NCBI GenBank assembly: GCA_051859045.1 | Contig: JBHYGK010000007.1 | Span: forward strand, 12,015 to 76,014 | Direction of reading: 5' to 3' | DNA length: 64,000 bases | Source: JBHYGK01 sp051859045 | GTDB taxonomy: Bacteria; Pseudomonadota; Gammaproteobacteria; Xanthomonadales; Xanthomonadaceae | Shown: piece by piece, positions 63,061-64,000 of the stretch | Layout of the letters: every line of letters begins with the position of its first letter | Numbering within the stretch: position 1 is the stretch's first letter | Made by a program: the position numbers and the translations under genes | Notes under the pieces: model-generated | Told to the model about the DNA's origin: nothing | Databases searched by the model: none | Seen by the model: the letters and a program-made list of their open reading frames with translations, nothing else

Positions 63061-64000
63061 ATGTACCTCGAGACCTACGGCCTGCGCGAGCCGCCGTTCT
63101 CGATCACCCCGGACCCGCGGTTCGTGTTCCTCTCGGAGCGCCACCGCGATGCGCTCGCGCACCTGCTCTACGGGATCTCCCAGGGCGGTGGCGGCGGCTT
63201 CGTGCAGCTCACCGGCGAGGTCGGCACGGGCAAGACCACGCTGTGCCGCCTGCTGCTCGAGCAGCTGCCCGAGACCACCCGGGTGGCGCTGGTGCTCAAC
63301 CCCCACCTCAGCCCGGTGGAGCTGGTCGAGGCGGTCTGCGACGAGCTGCGGCTCGACGTCGAGGGGCGCCGCGGCAGCCTCAAGGCGCTGCTCGACGCGC
63401 TCAACGCCCACCTGCTCGACGCCTACGCCCAGGGCCTGCGCGTGGTGCTGCTGATCGACGAGGCGCAGGAGCTCTCGCGCGAGGCGCTCGAGCAGGTGCG
63501 CCTGCTGACCAACCTCGAGACGCCGACCCAGAAGCTGCTGCAGGTGGTGCTGCTGGGCCAGCCGGAGCTGCGCGAGCGGCTGCAGGCGCCCGAGCTGCGC
63601 CAGCTGGCCCAGCGGATCACCGCGCGCTTCCACCTCACCCCGCTCGACGAGGGCGAGTCCGAGGCCTACCTGCGGCACCGCTTCGCCGTCGCCGGCGGCG
63701 CGCGCTTCCCGTTCTCGCGGCTGGCGGTGAAGCGCCTGCACCGGCGCGCCGGCGGCGTCCCGCGCCTGCTCAACGTGATCGCCGAGCGCGCCCTGCTGGC
63801 CGGCTATGCCCGCGGCGAGGACCCGATCGGCGAGCGGCTGGTGGAGCGCGCCGCCGCCGAGACCCTGCCGGCGCGCCTGCGCTGGCTGCGGCGCGCGCCG
63901 CCGCGCGCGGCCTGGGTCGCGGCGGCCGGCCTGGCGCTCGTGCTGGCGATCCTCGCCGGGCTCCCGCGGGTGCGCGCGCCGGCCGACGCCAGCGCGGGGG
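63061..64000 (+). CDS. ExeA/MshM-type AAA ATPase (partial, runs off the window)
   Basis: At least 313 residues; no stop before the window end. The N terminus MYLETYGLREPPFSITPDPRFVFLS is the ExeA-family opening. Walker A is GEVGTGKTTLCR near 61-70 and Walker B is VVLLIDEAQELS near 135; QRITARFHLTPLDEGESEAYLRHRF and RAGGVPRLLNVIAERALL follow. A membrane helix (WVAAAGLALVLAILAG) begins near residue 285. In Aeromonas, ExeA uses ATP to place the type II secretion channel in the peptidoglycan; the related MshM acts with type IV pili. Which applies depends on genes beyond this window. Confidence 0.9.
   Translation, partial: MYLETYGLREPPFSITPDPRFVFLSERHRDALAHLLYGISQGGGGGFVQLTGEVGTGKTTLCRLLLEQLPETTRVALVLNPHLSPVELVEAVCDELRLDVEGRRGSLKALLDALNAHLLDAYAQGLRVVLLIDEAQELSREALEQVRLLTNLETPTQKLLQVVLLGQPELRERLQAPELRQLAQRITARFHLTPLDEGESEAYLRHRFAVAGGARFPFSRLAVKRLHRRAGGVPRLLNVIAERALLAGYARGEDPIGERLVERAAAETLPARLRWLRRAPPRAAWVAAAGLALVLAILAGLPRVRAPADASAG

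Overview
The window is GC-rich throughout (roughly three quarters G+C by eye) and densely coded, with about 57 protein genes on both strands. I see no tRNA, rRNA, transposase, integrase, phage gene or CRISPR array. Gene content and order point to a Lysobacteraceae/Xanthomonadaceae gammaproteobacterium, such as a Lysobacter/Luteimonas-like organism. The supporting blocks are engB - cytochrome c4 - dsbA - endonuclease-family gene, slt - NAD(P)-binding protein - cca, folB/folK - tsaD - rpsU - yqeY - dnaG, and a complete aa3 cytochrome oxidase locus with ctaG, surf1, ctaA and cyoE. The genus is inference; there is no rRNA to settle it.

Layout. 1-5.4 kb: end of an upstream gene, a heavy-metal-sensor-like periplasmic protein, a 1108-residue beta-propeller/amidohydrolase fusion and two alpha/beta hydrolases, the second on the minus strand. 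6.6-10.6 kb: class Ia ribonucleotide reductase nrdA-nrdB on the minus strand, preceded by a well-preserved cobalamin riboswitch, the strongest regulatory element here. 10.7-14.6 kb: small secreted and hypothetical proteins, a secreted amidohydrolase, a cold-shock-domain/DUF1294 protein and a PP-loop ATPase. 14.7-19.6 kb, minus: phosphoenolpyruvate carboxylase, a SEC-C protein and glutamate-cysteine ligase. 19.7-22.3 kb: an incomplete peptide ABC importer (binding protein and one permease only). 22.3-25.5 kb: engB, cytochrome c4, dsbA and an endonuclease/exonuclease/phosphatase protein. 25.6-30.0 kb, minus: a small secreted protein, a large TonB-dependent receptor and a TauE/SafE permease. 30.1-35.5 kb: soluble lytic transglycosylase, NDUFA9-like protein, cca, and an ECF sigma factor with a cupin anti-sigma partner. 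35.6-37.7 kb: a cell-envelope trio (COG4315 protein, DUF3034 protein, exported truncated haemoglobin). 37.8-44.0 kb: VanZ-like protein, MidA-type methyltransferase, pteridine reductase, EcsC, DUF6159 protein, folK, folB and tsaD. 44.1-46.8 kb: the macromolecular-synthesis operon rpsU-yqeY-dnaG, without rpoD. 46.9-49.0 kb: S9 peptidase. 49.0-57.8 kb, mostly minus: cytochrome c oxidase subunits, assembly factors and haem A synthesis. 58.0-61.3 kb: bifunctional putA. 61.3-64.0 kb: a diguanylate cyclase with a periplasmic sensor and the start of an ExeA-type ATPase.

How the parts fit. Most genes are chromosomal housekeeping: dNTP synthesis, anaplerosis, glutathione, folate, tRNA maturation and modification, primase, and aerobic respiration (oxidase plus haem A, with cytochrome c4 as an electron carrier). 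The riboswitch ties the B12-independent ribonucleotide reductase to cobalamin supply. Accessory interest lies in the exported globin trio, the sigma/cupin pair, the TonB receptor with its small secreted neighbour, and the incomplete ABC importer. At sequence level, closely spaced convergent genes repeatedly hold their two stop codons in the arms of one inverted repeat, several gene ends carry GCGA-capped GC hairpins without a U tract, and a few genes look leaderless. I found no clear candidate for a wholly new multi-gene system.
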